From Chloroflexota bacterium (GTDB taxonomy: Bacteria; Chloroflexota; Dormibacteria; Dormibacterales; Dormibacteraceae), in assembly GCA_005881335.1 (NCBI GenBank), contig VBFV01000036.1:1-38908 (forward strand): DNA of 38,908 bases. The letters are read 5' to 3'. Below the pieces are notes generated by a model. The model did no database searches. It saw only the letters and a program-made list of their open reading frames with translations, and was not told the origin of the DNA. This document shows, one piece after another, positions 27,213 to 35,560 of the stretch. How positions within the stretch are numbered: the first letter of the stretch is position 1; each line of letters opens with the position of its first letter. Made by a program: the position numbers and the translations under genes.

Positions 27213-27826
27213 GACTTTCCAAATCCGGCCAAGCCCTCCTGGAGTTCGCGCTCATCGCGCCCGTGGTGCTGCTGATGATCGGCGCGACCGTCGACCTCGG
27301 TCGCGGCCTGTTGATCTACACCATGCTTCAGGGCGCGTCGCGCGATATGGCGCGACAGGCGGTCCTTGAGTACTACAGCGGCTCCAACACCCTGCCACCG
27401 ACGTGCACGGCTCTTGCCACGCCCTGCTCGCTGGGTCCGCTGACCAACGGCGCGCACCAACTGGACGCCCTCGGCATGTCCGTCGTCTACCAGGACTCGA
27501 CCGCAATCAGCAGCCCGCCTTCATACGGGACGTACGCGGCCAACGCCAACCCGCTTCTCCCGGGGACGATCACGTTGACCGGAGCCATCAACGCAAGCAC
27601 CGTCTACGTCTTCGTCTACGAGCTGGACGCGACCGGTGGCAACCCGAACCCGCGGTGGAGCTGTCCTTCTTGCGCCGGCGCCGCCGGCGCCGCTGTGCGC
27701 ACGTCGGGTCATCAGCTCGTCGTCGTCGACCTGAAGCTGCAGTGGAAGCCGGTGGTGAACACGCTGCTCGGCATCCCGAGCGTGATCACGTTCGACTCGC
27801 AGTCGGTCGAGAGGTTGGAGTTCTGA
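27209..27826 (+). CDS. TadE-like pseudopilin (second copy)
   Basis: GTG start at 27209 overlapping the previous stop; RLSKSGQALLEFALIAPVVLLMIGATVDLGRGLLIYTMLQGASRDMARQAVLEYY. Confidence 0.85.
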   Translation: MRLSKSGQALLEFALIAPVVLLMIGATVDLGRGLLIYTMLQGASRDMARQAVLEYYSGSNTLPPTCTALATPCSLGPLTNGAHQLDALGMSVVYQDSTAISSPPSYGTYAANANPLLPGTITLTGAINASTVYVFVYELDATGGNPNPRWSCPSCAGAAGAAVRTSGHQLVVVDLKLQWKPVVNTLLGIPSVITFDSQSVERLEF

Positions 27827-29853
27827 TGCACCGGCACGACCGGCAGTCGGGTCAGGTGATGATCATCGTCGCGGTCTGGCTGGTGGCGCTGATCGGGTCG
27901 GCAGCTTTGATCCTGCTGGCAGGCTCGGTGGAGTGGCAGCGCAACCAGCTGCAGCAGCTCGCCGACCAGGCGGCGCTCGACGCTGCGCTCAAGATCGGCG
28001 TCTCCTGCGACAACGCCAAGGCGAGCACTGTCATCACCGAGGCCGACAACTTCCTCGCCACGCAGCGCACTCGCACCGGCGCGTTGAACATCGGAGCCGG
28101 CACGTGCGCCGGCGGTTACACCGGCACCGATACGTTTTCGGGCGCGTTGAGCGAAACCATCCACTATCCGTACCGGGCGCACCAGCAGCAGGTCGAAGTC
28201 ATCTTGACCGTGTCCCTGCCGATCTCCTTCGGCAGTTACATGGGCGCATCGAACACCAACGTCACGCGACGTGCGGTCGCGCAGCAGCTGAGTGGATCGA
28301 CCGCGGCTGTCTCCGCGACCACCCTGTCGTGCACCGGTGGACAGTTCAACGTCGCGGGCACCATCGCCGCTTCGAACGCGATCACGTTGAGCGGCGCCTG
28401 CGCGATGTACGCGCACACGCGATTCGACGCGGCCTCGAGCACCTACTCGGACCTCGGCAACGCGTCGGTGTACGCCAATGGACAGGCATGGGTCGCCGGC
28501 GGCGGGCTGTGCGTCGCAGGTTCGAACGCCGGGTCGAGCAACGCCGTGTGCGCCGACGGCTACGAGCTGTCCGGCCACAACGCGACGACATGCGGGACGT
28601 CCGGAACGAGCGCCTACCTGTCGGCCGGCGACGCGGCGGTCAACGCCAACCCGTGCGCCGGCGGAAGCGGTGCCCACCCGGTCCCGCCGCTGTCCACCGC
28701 GCGACCGCCCGAGCCGAACACGGACGCGGCCGCGATCGGCACTTTGCAAGGAACGGGCGGCGCAGCATGCACACCCGGCGGCGTCTATCCCAACATCACC
28801 GCGGGCGGAACTGTCGTCGGCACCGGCCTTGGGCCCTCACCCGCGAGTGCCGACGCGAGCGGCTTCTACCACTTCAAACCGAGCTGCTACGGCTACTTGA
28901 ACCTCAGCACCATGGCAGGCGGCATTTCTGCCAGGCAGATCGGTGCAGAGAGTGCCCGCCAACGCCATTTCATAACGGCGACCATGCCGGCCGCGAGCCA
29001 GGCGGGCACCCTGCTCGTGGCCACCGTCTCCGCAGAGACGACCCCCAACAAGTTCGCCGCCACCGCCGGCTGGGTTTCGGCCGCCGAGGCCAACCAGGCC
29101 GGCGAGGGCCGGAGCGAGATCTGGTACTACGCGAACAACCCCGGCGGAATCAACAGCGTCACCTTCACCCTGAACCCCGCGACCGTCAACGGAAACGCCC
29201 AGCTGAGCGAGTGGACCGGGGTCGCCGTGGCTTCCCCGCTCGACCAGTCAGGATCGCAAACCGTTGCGGTGCCGACTACTACGACCACGGTCTCGACCGG
29301 CGGGGCGGTGACCCAGACCGGCGAGCTCGTGATCACAATCGATGGCTTTCAGAACCTGCCAGGACAGACCTTCTCACGTGCCGCGGGCTGGACTGGCGCC
29401 GTGACTGACATCGCGAACGGCTACAGCTCCGAGTACCGCCTCGACCTGCCGACCGGGGTCGCGTCCGAGACTCTGACTGCGGGTGTTCCCTCACTCTGGG
29501 CAAACGCAATCGCGACCTTCAAGCCCGCGAGTGCCGGCGGGGGCGCCGTGCTCGACCCGGGCTTCTATTACTTCAACGGCTCGGGTTTCGCAGGCGGAGG
29601 AGGGATCTGCCTCAACGGGGGCGAGCTGCTGGCCCGGGACGTGACGCTCGAGTTCGTCAACCAGACCGGCTTCTCGACGGGGACGTGCGCGGCTGGCGGC
29701 GGGGCTGCCTGCGCCGCCACGACCTGCCAGTTCGGTTCCACCCCCTGCTCGATCTCTGCGTGCCCGCCCAACGCTGCGGCGGACTCGGCCGGCGGGGGCT
29801 TGACCTGGTTTGCCGCCCCGTGCTCCCAGGCCCCGACCGGGGACTCGAGCTGA
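27826..29853 (+). CDS. TadG-like Flp pilus assembly protein, Cys-rich, with inserted beta-sandwich-like domain; C-terminus likely frameshifted
   Basis: ATG at 27826: MHRHDRQSGQVMIIVAVWLVALIGSAALILLAGSVEWQRNQLQQLADQAALDAAL (TadG N-terminus). Replaces the artefactual 27403 start. Confidence 0.8.
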   Translation: MHRHDRQSGQVMIIVAVWLVALIGSAALILLAGSVEWQRNQLQQLADQAALDAALKIGVSCDNAKASTVITEADNFLATQRTRTGALNIGAGTCAGGYTGTDTFSGALSETIHYPYRAHQQQVEVILTVSLPISFGSYMGASNTNVTRRAVAQQLSGSTAAVSATTLSCTGGQFNVAGTIAASNAITLSGACAMYAHTRFDAASSTYSDLGNASVYANGQAWVAGGGLCVAGSNAGSSNAVCADGYELSGHNATTCGTSGTSAYLSAGDAAVNANPCAGGSGAHPVPPLSTARPPEPNTDAAAIGTLQGTGGAACTPGGVYPNITAGGTVVGTGLGPSPASADASGFYHFKPSCYGYLNLSTMAGGISARQIGAESARQRHFITATMPAASQAGTLLVATVSAETTPNKFAATAGWVSAAEANQAGEGRSEIWYYANNPGGINSVTFTLNPATVNGNAQLSEWTGVAVASPLDQSGSQTVAVPTTTTTVSTGGAVTQTGELVITIDGFQNLPGQTFSRAAGWTGAVTDIANGYSSEYRLDLPTGVASETLTAGVPSLWANAIATFKPASAGGGAVLDPGFYYFNGSGFAGGGGICLNGGELLARDVTLEFVNQTGFSTGTCAAGGGAACAATTCQFGSTPCSISACPPNAAADSAGGGLTWFAAPCSQAPTGDSS

Positions 29854-30038
29854 CACGGTCAACGGCAGCAGCACGATCGACGGGACGGTCTCCTGCGGCA
29901 GCCTGTCGGTCTCGGCGGCGGTCGGGGCGGGCACCGCCGTGGGGAGCGACTACGGCATCAGCACGGCCCTCGTGGAGGCCGTTCTTGTCGAATGAGTTGC
30001 TTTAAGGCGTCCCTTTTGTGAAGCTTGCGCCCAATTAA

Positions 30039-30833
30039 GTGTCGATAGCCACCTCCGTCCTGTCCCGACCTCGCCGCGGGCGCCTGTACATCGTCATCGG
30101 CGCGGTGCTGGCGGTGATCGCCTTCGCGACCGCAGCCGGAATCGCCAGCCTGCCGCTGATCCAGGGCAACACCGCCGGCACCAAGGTCGTCGTGGCCGCC
30201 CACGACATCAAGGCGCGGACGGTGATCCAGGCGTCGGACCTCACACTCACCAACCTCACCCAACCCCCGCCGCAGGCGTTCGCGACGGTCAAGGACGTCG
30301 CCGGCAAAGGCTCGCGCGTGGACATCCCCGCCGGCATGCCGGTGACCGCCAACCTGGTCGCCCCGTCGGGCGATCTTCTGAGCAACAGCGATGTGGCATA
30401 CCTGCCCATCCCCAAAGGCTGGGTGGCCGTGACGGTGCCCACGAGCGAGCAGGTCGGTGTCGGCGGCTATGTGCAGGTCGGGGACAGGATCACCATGCTC
30501 GCCACCATCAACACCTCGTCGTTCGGCCAGAGCCCAGGCAGACCCGTCGTGCTGACGGTCTTCAAAGACGTCGACGTGCTTCGCGTGGGACCATCGACCG
30601 GTTCGACCGCGACCGGGGTGGTGACGAGCAGCCTCACGGTGCTCATGACCGGATGCGACTCCGAGTACCTCTTCTGGCTCCTCAACAACGCGTCGATGAA
30701 GTACGAGCTCGAGTCCTACACCGACTACCAGAGCCTTCCGACCGGACCCGACAGCAAGTGCCAGAACGTTTCCGCCGCGGCCGGCGTCGGCCCCAAAGAC
30801 GTCGACGGCCGCTGGCACTTCACCACGCACTGA
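30039..30833 (+). CDS. cpaB: CpaB-like Flp pilus assembly protein (SAF domain)
   Basis: 264 aa; N-terminal TM, TKVVVAAHDIKARTVIQASDLTLTNLTQPPPQAFATVKDVAGKGSRVDIPAGMPVTANLVAP, SEQVGVGGYVQVGDRITMLAT. Confidence 0.85.
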   Translation: MSIATSVLSRPRRGRLYIVIGAVLAVIAFATAAGIASLPLIQGNTAGTKVVVAAHDIKARTVIQASDLTLTNLTQPPPQAFATVKDVAGKGSRVDIPAGMPVTANLVAPSGDLLSNSDVAYLPIPKGWVAVTVPTSEQVGVGGYVQVGDRITMLATINTSSFGQSPGRPVVLTVFKDVDVLRVGPSTGSTATGVVTSSLTVLMTGCDSEYLFWLLNNASMKYELESYTDYQSLPTGPDSKCQNVSAAAGVGPKDVDGRWHFTTH

Positions 30834-30851
30834 GTGGCCCTGGACTGACCG

Positions 30852-31793
30852 ATGGGCATCCCGATCATCCTGGTCGCCGTCGCGGCGGCGATCGGCGTCG
30901 GCCTCGTCGTGTACGGCACCGTGAGCTCGCAACGTGCAGCGGCACCCCAGCAGCAAGTCAGCGCTTCATTTCGGACTCTGTCTGATGTTCGGGAGCAGCT
31001 GAGGCGGCGTTTCGACACGACCGGCACCCCGGCCTGGATCGCGTCCGAGCAGCGGCTCAGCAGCCTGCAGCGCGATCTGGTCAGCGCCGACATCGAGCTG
31101 CGCCCGTATGAGTTCAGGATCGTCCAGGCCGCGACTGCGATCTTGCTGGGGATCGTCGGCCTGCTGCGTTTTGGAATCGGCCTCGAGTTCCTCATCTTTG
31201 CGGTGATCGGTTACCTGGCGCCGTGGCTCTACTTGCGCAACCGCCGCGGCCATCGTTTGATGCAATTCGACGCGGGCATGCCGCGCACGATGGAACTGAT
31301 CGCCAACTCGATGAAGGCCGGGCAGTCGGTCGCGCAGTCGCTCTCTGCCGTGACCGACAACGCGGGGCCACCTATATCGGACGAGTTTGCGCTCGCGCGC
31401 CGCGAGATCGAGTTGGGCGCGTCCGTCGAGAGCGCGCTGAACAACATGGTCAAGAGAATCGGCAGCAACGACCTCCGGCTGATGGTGATGGTCATCACGA
31501 TCCAGCGCTCGGTCGGTGGAGATCTGCCTGCGATCCTCGTCACGCTCGCCGACACGATGCGGCAGCGCGAGGAGATGCGCGCGGAGATTCTCGCGGCGAC
31601 CGCTCAATCGCGCGCGACCGCCTTGATCATCACGCTGCTGCCCATCGTCACGGCCGTGCTCCTGTACTTCATCGTCCAGGACTACTTCCGTCCCATGCTC
31701 GTCAACCCGCTCGGTTGGGTGATGCTCGGCTTCGCGGCTTTACTGCTGTTCATCGGCAACCTGATCATCCGGCGCCTGACGGCGATCGTATGA
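30852..31793 (+). CDS. tadB: TadB-like type II secretion F family protein
   Basis: 313 aa; FDAGMPRTMELIANSMKAGQSVAQSLSAVTDNAGPPISDEFALARREIELGASVESALNNMVKRIGSNDLRLMVMVITIQRSVGGDLPAIL. Confidence 0.92.
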   Translation: MGIPIILVAVAAAIGVGLVVYGTVSSQRAAAPQQQVSASFRTLSDVREQLRRRFDTTGTPAWIASEQRLSSLQRDLVSADIELRPYEFRIVQAATAILLGIVGLLRFGIGLEFLIFAVIGYLAPWLYLRNRRGHRLMQFDAGMPRTMELIANSMKAGQSVAQSLSAVTDNAGPPISDEFALARREIELGASVESALNNMVKRIGSNDLRLMVMVITIQRSVGGDLPAILVTLADTMRQREEMRAEILAATAQSRATALIITLLPIVTAVLLYFIVQDYFRPMLVNPLGWVMLGFAALLLFIGNLIIRRLTAIV

Positions 31794-32719
31794 GCGTCCT
31801 CCCCATCCTCCTCGGCGTGGCGGCGGCGGTGGGCGCCTACCTGCTGACCGTGGGGATGATCGCCTCGCGTGCCGCGGACGCCGCAACGCTCGCCCGCGAG
31901 CGCCTCGCCCGCCAGGAGGTCGGCCTCGGCCAGAGCGCCGTCGCGCTGGAGCTGGAGAAGCCGTTCGTCCAACGCCTGACGGCGCCCCTGCGGCGCTGGC
32001 TGCAGCGGCAGATGACGCGCATGACGCCCGAGGCGCAGGCAGCGCATTTCCGCCGCCAGCTGGATTTCGTCGGCAACCCGCTCAACCTGGATCCGGCCGG
32101 CCTGCAGACATTGCGCATCGCCGCCGCCGCCGCCTTCGGCGCCATCGGGACCGCGATCGGCATGTTCATCGGCACGCCGTTCGCGATCGGCCTGGCCCTG
32201 GTGATCGGGGTGGGGCTGGGCTTTTACGTCCCGGTCTTCTGGCTGGAGCAGCTGGTGCGCGAGCGCCGAGCGCAGCTGGAGGCTTCGCTGCCGAACGCGC
32301 TCGACGTCGTCGCCATCAGCATGGAGGCGGGTCTTGGCCTCGACCGCGCACTGGAGCAGCTCGTGCGGCACCAGGACGATTCGCTGACCTTGCTCGTGGC
32401 GCGCGCGCTGCGGGAAATTCAGCTCGGACGGCCGCGGGCCGAGGCACTGGAGGAGATGGCGGTGTCGACGGGCGTCGACGACTTCGCGTCGCTCGTCCGG
32501 GGCATCCTCTATGCGGAGCGGACCGGCGTACCGGTTGCGCGAACCATCGCCGCACACGCCGCGCAGATGCGAGTCAAGCGCCGGCTCAAGATCCGCACCG
32601 AGGCGGCCCGCGCGTCGCTGAAGATCCTCATCCCGACTGTCGGTTGCGTGTTCCCGACGCTGTGGCTGGTGCTGCTGGGGCCCGCCTTGATCGTCGTGCT
32701 GACGCTGAGCTCGAAGTGA
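31790..32719 (+). CDS. tadC: TadC-like type II secretion F family protein
   Basis: ATG at 31790 (MSVLPILLGVAAAVGAYLLTVG...); LEASLPNALDVVAISMEAGLGLDRALEQLVRHQDDSLTLLVARALREIQLGRPRAEALEEMAVSTGVDDFASLVRGILYAERTGVPVARTI. Confidence 0.92.
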   Translation: MSVLPILLGVAAAVGAYLLTVGMIASRAADAATLARERLARQEVGLGQSAVALELEKPFVQRLTAPLRRWLQRQMTRMTPEAQAAHFRRQLDFVGNPLNLDPAGLQTLRIAAAAAFGAIGTAIGMFIGTPFAIGLALVIGVGLGFYVPVFWLEQLVRERRAQLEASLPNALDVVAISMEAGLGLDRALEQLVRHQDDSLTLLVARALREIQLGRPRAEALEEMAVSTGVDDFASLVRGILYAERTGVPVARTIAAHAAQMRVKRRLKIRTEAARASLKILIPTVGCVFPTLWLVLLGPALIVVLTLSSK

Positions 32720-32722
32720 GCG

Positions 32723-33349
32723 CTACGTAAGGAACGGGTTCATCCGGCGTTCCCGCCCGATGGTGGTGGCGGGGCCGTGGCCGCTGTAGACGATCGCGTC
32801 GTCGGCCTGTGAGAGCAGCCGGGCCTTGATGCCCTCGAGCAGCGCGGCCGTATCCGAGTTGGCGAAGTCGGAGCGTCCGATCGACCCGGCGAACAGCGCA
32901 TCACCCGTGAACAGGTGGCCGTCGATCTTGAGCGTGACGCCGCCAGGGCTGTGGCCCGGTGTGTGCAGGACCTCGAACTCGAGCGAGCCGGCGCGATAGG
33001 GCTCACCTTCGACCAGGGTGGTCACGTTGTCGACGCGCGTCGCGATCGGACCGAACTCCCGACGGAGCGGACGGCCCTCCGCGATGACGTCCTTTTCCGC
33101 TGCGTGGACCGCGATCGGGACCGGACCAAACGCTCCCCGCAGCTCGTGAAGGCCGGCGATGTGGTCGATGTCGGTGTGGGTCAGGAGGATGGCTTTGACG
33201 TTGGCGCCGCGTTGTTTGGCGACCTCGATCACCAGCTCCGGTTCGAGGTTGGAGTCGATGACCACCGCGTCGTGGGTCTGGTCATCCTCGACGAGGTAGG
33301 AGTTGGTGCCAAACCGCCGGTCGGCCGTGACCTCGACGCGAACCGTCAC
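32723..33349 (-). CDS. MBL-fold metallo-hydrolase (glyoxalase II-like)
   Basis: 208 aa; AILLTHTDIDHIAGLHEL, VLHTPGHSPGGVTLKIDGHLFTGDALFAGSIGRSDF, IVYSGHGPATTIGRER. Confidence 0.9.
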   Translation of the reverse strand: MTVRVEVTADRRFGTNSYLVEDDQTHDAVVIDSNLEPELVIEVAKQRGANVKAILLTHTDIDHIAGLHELRGAFGPVPIAVHAAEKDVIAEGRPLRREFGPIATRVDNVTTLVEGEPYRAGSLEFEVLHTPGHSPGGVTLKIDGHLFTGDALFAGSIGRSDFANSDTAALLEGIKARLLSQADDAIVYSGHGPATTIGRERRMNPFLT

Positions 33350-33353
33350 CCGT

Positions 33354-35483
33354 TCAGCTGGCTTCGCGCGCGACGGTGTGGACGTCCTTCACGCCTTCGA
33401 GCTTCTCCATCAGGCGCGAAAGTTGGGCCAGCGAGTCGATCTCCACGGTCGTTGACACGACGGCCGTTTTGTCGTCGTAGACGTGGACTTCGAGAGACGA
33501 CATGTTGACGCGGTTCTCGGCCACGACCGTGGCGATGTCGCGCATCAGTCCCTGGCGGTCGAAAGCTTCGATCTTGATCGCGACCGGATAGAGGTGGGTC
33601 GCGTCGGATTCCCAGTCCACCGGAACAACCCGCGCCGAGTCCTGTGCGTTGACGGCGTTGATGCAGTCGGCGCGGTGTACCGTCACGCCCTTGCCACGCG
33701 TGGTGTAACCGACGATCGCGTCGCCTGGCACCGGCTGGCAGCACGACGCGACCGTGGTGAGGATTCCCTTCTCGCCGCGGACCAGCACGCGCGGCGACGG
33801 TTGGACCTGCGGGATGAGCGGGATGGTCCGTAGGTCGCCTCCCGGCGTGTCGAGGTTGAGCGCCATCCGCATCACGACCGCGTGCGGAGAAAGATCGCCG
33901 TACCCGATCGCGGCCAGGAAATCGTCGATGGTCGCGTACCTGTGCAGGCCGGCGATCTCGAGCAGCTTGGGCTCGGGCAGGTCGGCCAGGCCGATGCGAT
34001 GCATGCGGTGGAGCTCCTTGTCGAGCAGGTCGTGCCCCTTGGCGACGTTCTCCTCGCGGCGCTGGCTTTTGAACCACTTGCGGATCCGCTCCTTGGCGGA
34101 CGCGCTTTTGACGAAGTTCAGCCAGTCACGGCTGGGCCCGTGCGGTCCTTTGGACGTGAGGATCTCGACGATCTCCCCGTTCTGCAGCGCGTACTCGAGG
34201 GGAACCATGCGCCCGTTGACTTTGGCTCCGATGCAGCGGTGGCCGACCTCGGTGTGGATGCGATACGCGAAATCGACTGGCGTCGAATCGGCCGGCAGGT
34301 TGATCACGTCGCCACGTGGAGTGAAGACGTAGACCTCGTCCTGGAAGAGGTCGACCTTGACGGTGTTGAGGAACGACTCGGCGTCCCCCACCTCGTTCTG
34401 CCACTCGAGCAAGCTGCGCAGCCACGAAAGCTTCTGGTCGAAGCTCGCGTCCTTGCCGCCTTCCTTGTAGGTCCAGTGGGCCGCGACGCCGAACTCGGCG
34501 ACGCGATGCATCTCGTGGGTGCGGATCTGGATCTCGATCGGCTCTCCCGTATGCGTGATCACAGTCGTGTGCAGCGACTGGTAGCCGTTGGACTTCGGCA
34601 TCGCGATGTAGTCCTTGAACCGTCCGGGCATCGGCTTCCACAGCGAGTGCACCACGCCCAGGACCCCATAGCAGTCGCGCACCGACTCGACCTGCACCCG
34701 GATCGCGGAAAGGTCGTAGATCTCGGAGAAGTCCTTGTCCTCGCGGGTCATCTTTTGCCACACGGAATAGATGTGCTTTGGCCGGCCGGTGATCTCGGCC
34801 TGGATCCCCACCTTCTCGAGCTCGCGGGCGAGGATCTCGCGCAGGTCGGAGACGAGCGACTCGCGCTCGTGACGCTTACGCGCGATGCGCTTGACGACGT
34901 CGTCGTAAGCCTCGGGCTCGAGGTTGCGGAGTGAGAGGTCCTCCAGCTCCCACTTGATCTGGCCGATGCCGAGCCGGTGCGCGAGCGGCGCGTAGATGTC
35001 GAGCGTCTCGCGCGAGATCTTGCGGCGCTTGGCTTCGGTGAGCGGCTCCAGGGTCCGCATGTTGTGGAGCCGGTCTGCCAGCTTGATGAGGACGACCCGT
35101 AGGTCTTCCGCCATCGCCACCATCATCTTGCGGATGTTTTCGGCCTGCTGCTGCTGGTCGGTGCGCAGGGAGATCCGGCCGAGTTTGGTGACCCCCTCGA
35201 CCAGGCGCGCCACCTCCGGGCCGAACTCGCGCTTGACCTCCTCGGCGGTCACGTTGGTGTCCTCCACGGTGTCGTGAAGGAGCGCGGCGGCGATCGTGGC
35301 GGCGTCAAGCTCCAGGTCAGCCAGGATCGCGGCCACCTCGAGGGGGTGGTTCACGTAGTCCTCGCCCGAGAGGCGGTGCTGGCCGTTGTGGGCGCTCGCG
35401 GCCCACTCGAAGGCCCTCCGGACCATGGCCTGGTCCTTCGGGTCGAGGTGGTCGGCGATCCTGAGCAGCTCGGAAACGGTCAC
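33354..35483 (-). CDS. rel: Bifunctional (p)ppGpp synthetase/hydrolase RelA/SpoT
   Basis: 709 aa; HD domain AALLHDTVEDT, VLIKLADRLHNMRTL; synthetase GRPKHIYSVWQKM, YIAMPKSNGYQSLHTTV; TGS YVFTPRGDVINLPADSTPVDFAY; C-terminal ACT. Confidence 0.97.
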   Translation of the reverse strand: MTVSELLRIADHLDPKDQAMVRRAFEWAASAHNGQHRLSGEDYVNHPLEVAAILADLELDAATIAAALLHDTVEDTNVTAEEVKREFGPEVARLVEGVTKLGRISLRTDQQQQAENIRKMMVAMAEDLRVVLIKLADRLHNMRTLEPLTEAKRRKISRETLDIYAPLAHRLGIGQIKWELEDLSLRNLEPEAYDDVVKRIARKRHERESLVSDLREILARELEKVGIQAEITGRPKHIYSVWQKMTREDKDFSEIYDLSAIRVQVESVRDCYGVLGVVHSLWKPMPGRFKDYIAMPKSNGYQSLHTTVITHTGEPIEIQIRTHEMHRVAEFGVAAHWTYKEGGKDASFDQKLSWLRSLLEWQNEVGDAESFLNTVKVDLFQDEVYVFTPRGDVINLPADSTPVDFAYRIHTEVGHRCIGAKVNGRMVPLEYALQNGEIVEILTSKGPHGPSRDWLNFVKSASAKERIRKWFKSQRREENVAKGHDLLDKELHRMHRIGLADLPEPKLLEIAGLHRYATIDDFLAAIGYGDLSPHAVVMRMALNLDTPGGDLRTIPLIPQVQPSPRVLVRGEKGILTTVASCCQPVPGDAIVGYTTRGKGVTVHRADCINAVNAQDSARVVPVDWESDATHLYPVAIKIEAFDRQGLMRDIATVVAENRVNMSSLEVHVYDDKTAVVSTTVEIDSLAQLSRLMEKLEGVKDVHTVAREAS

Positions 35484-35560
35484 TTTGTGCCTGGCATGAA
35501 GTTTAAGTTCGGTATCTAGCTTCCCCTTCCGAACACAAACCTAGACTTACTCGCCGCCAG

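Noticed and set aside
27403-27825. N-terminal extension of the 816-aa TadG ORF
   Set aside because: This part overlaps the second TadE gene in a different frame and is Arg-rich; the ATG at 27826 gives a normal TadG N-terminus.
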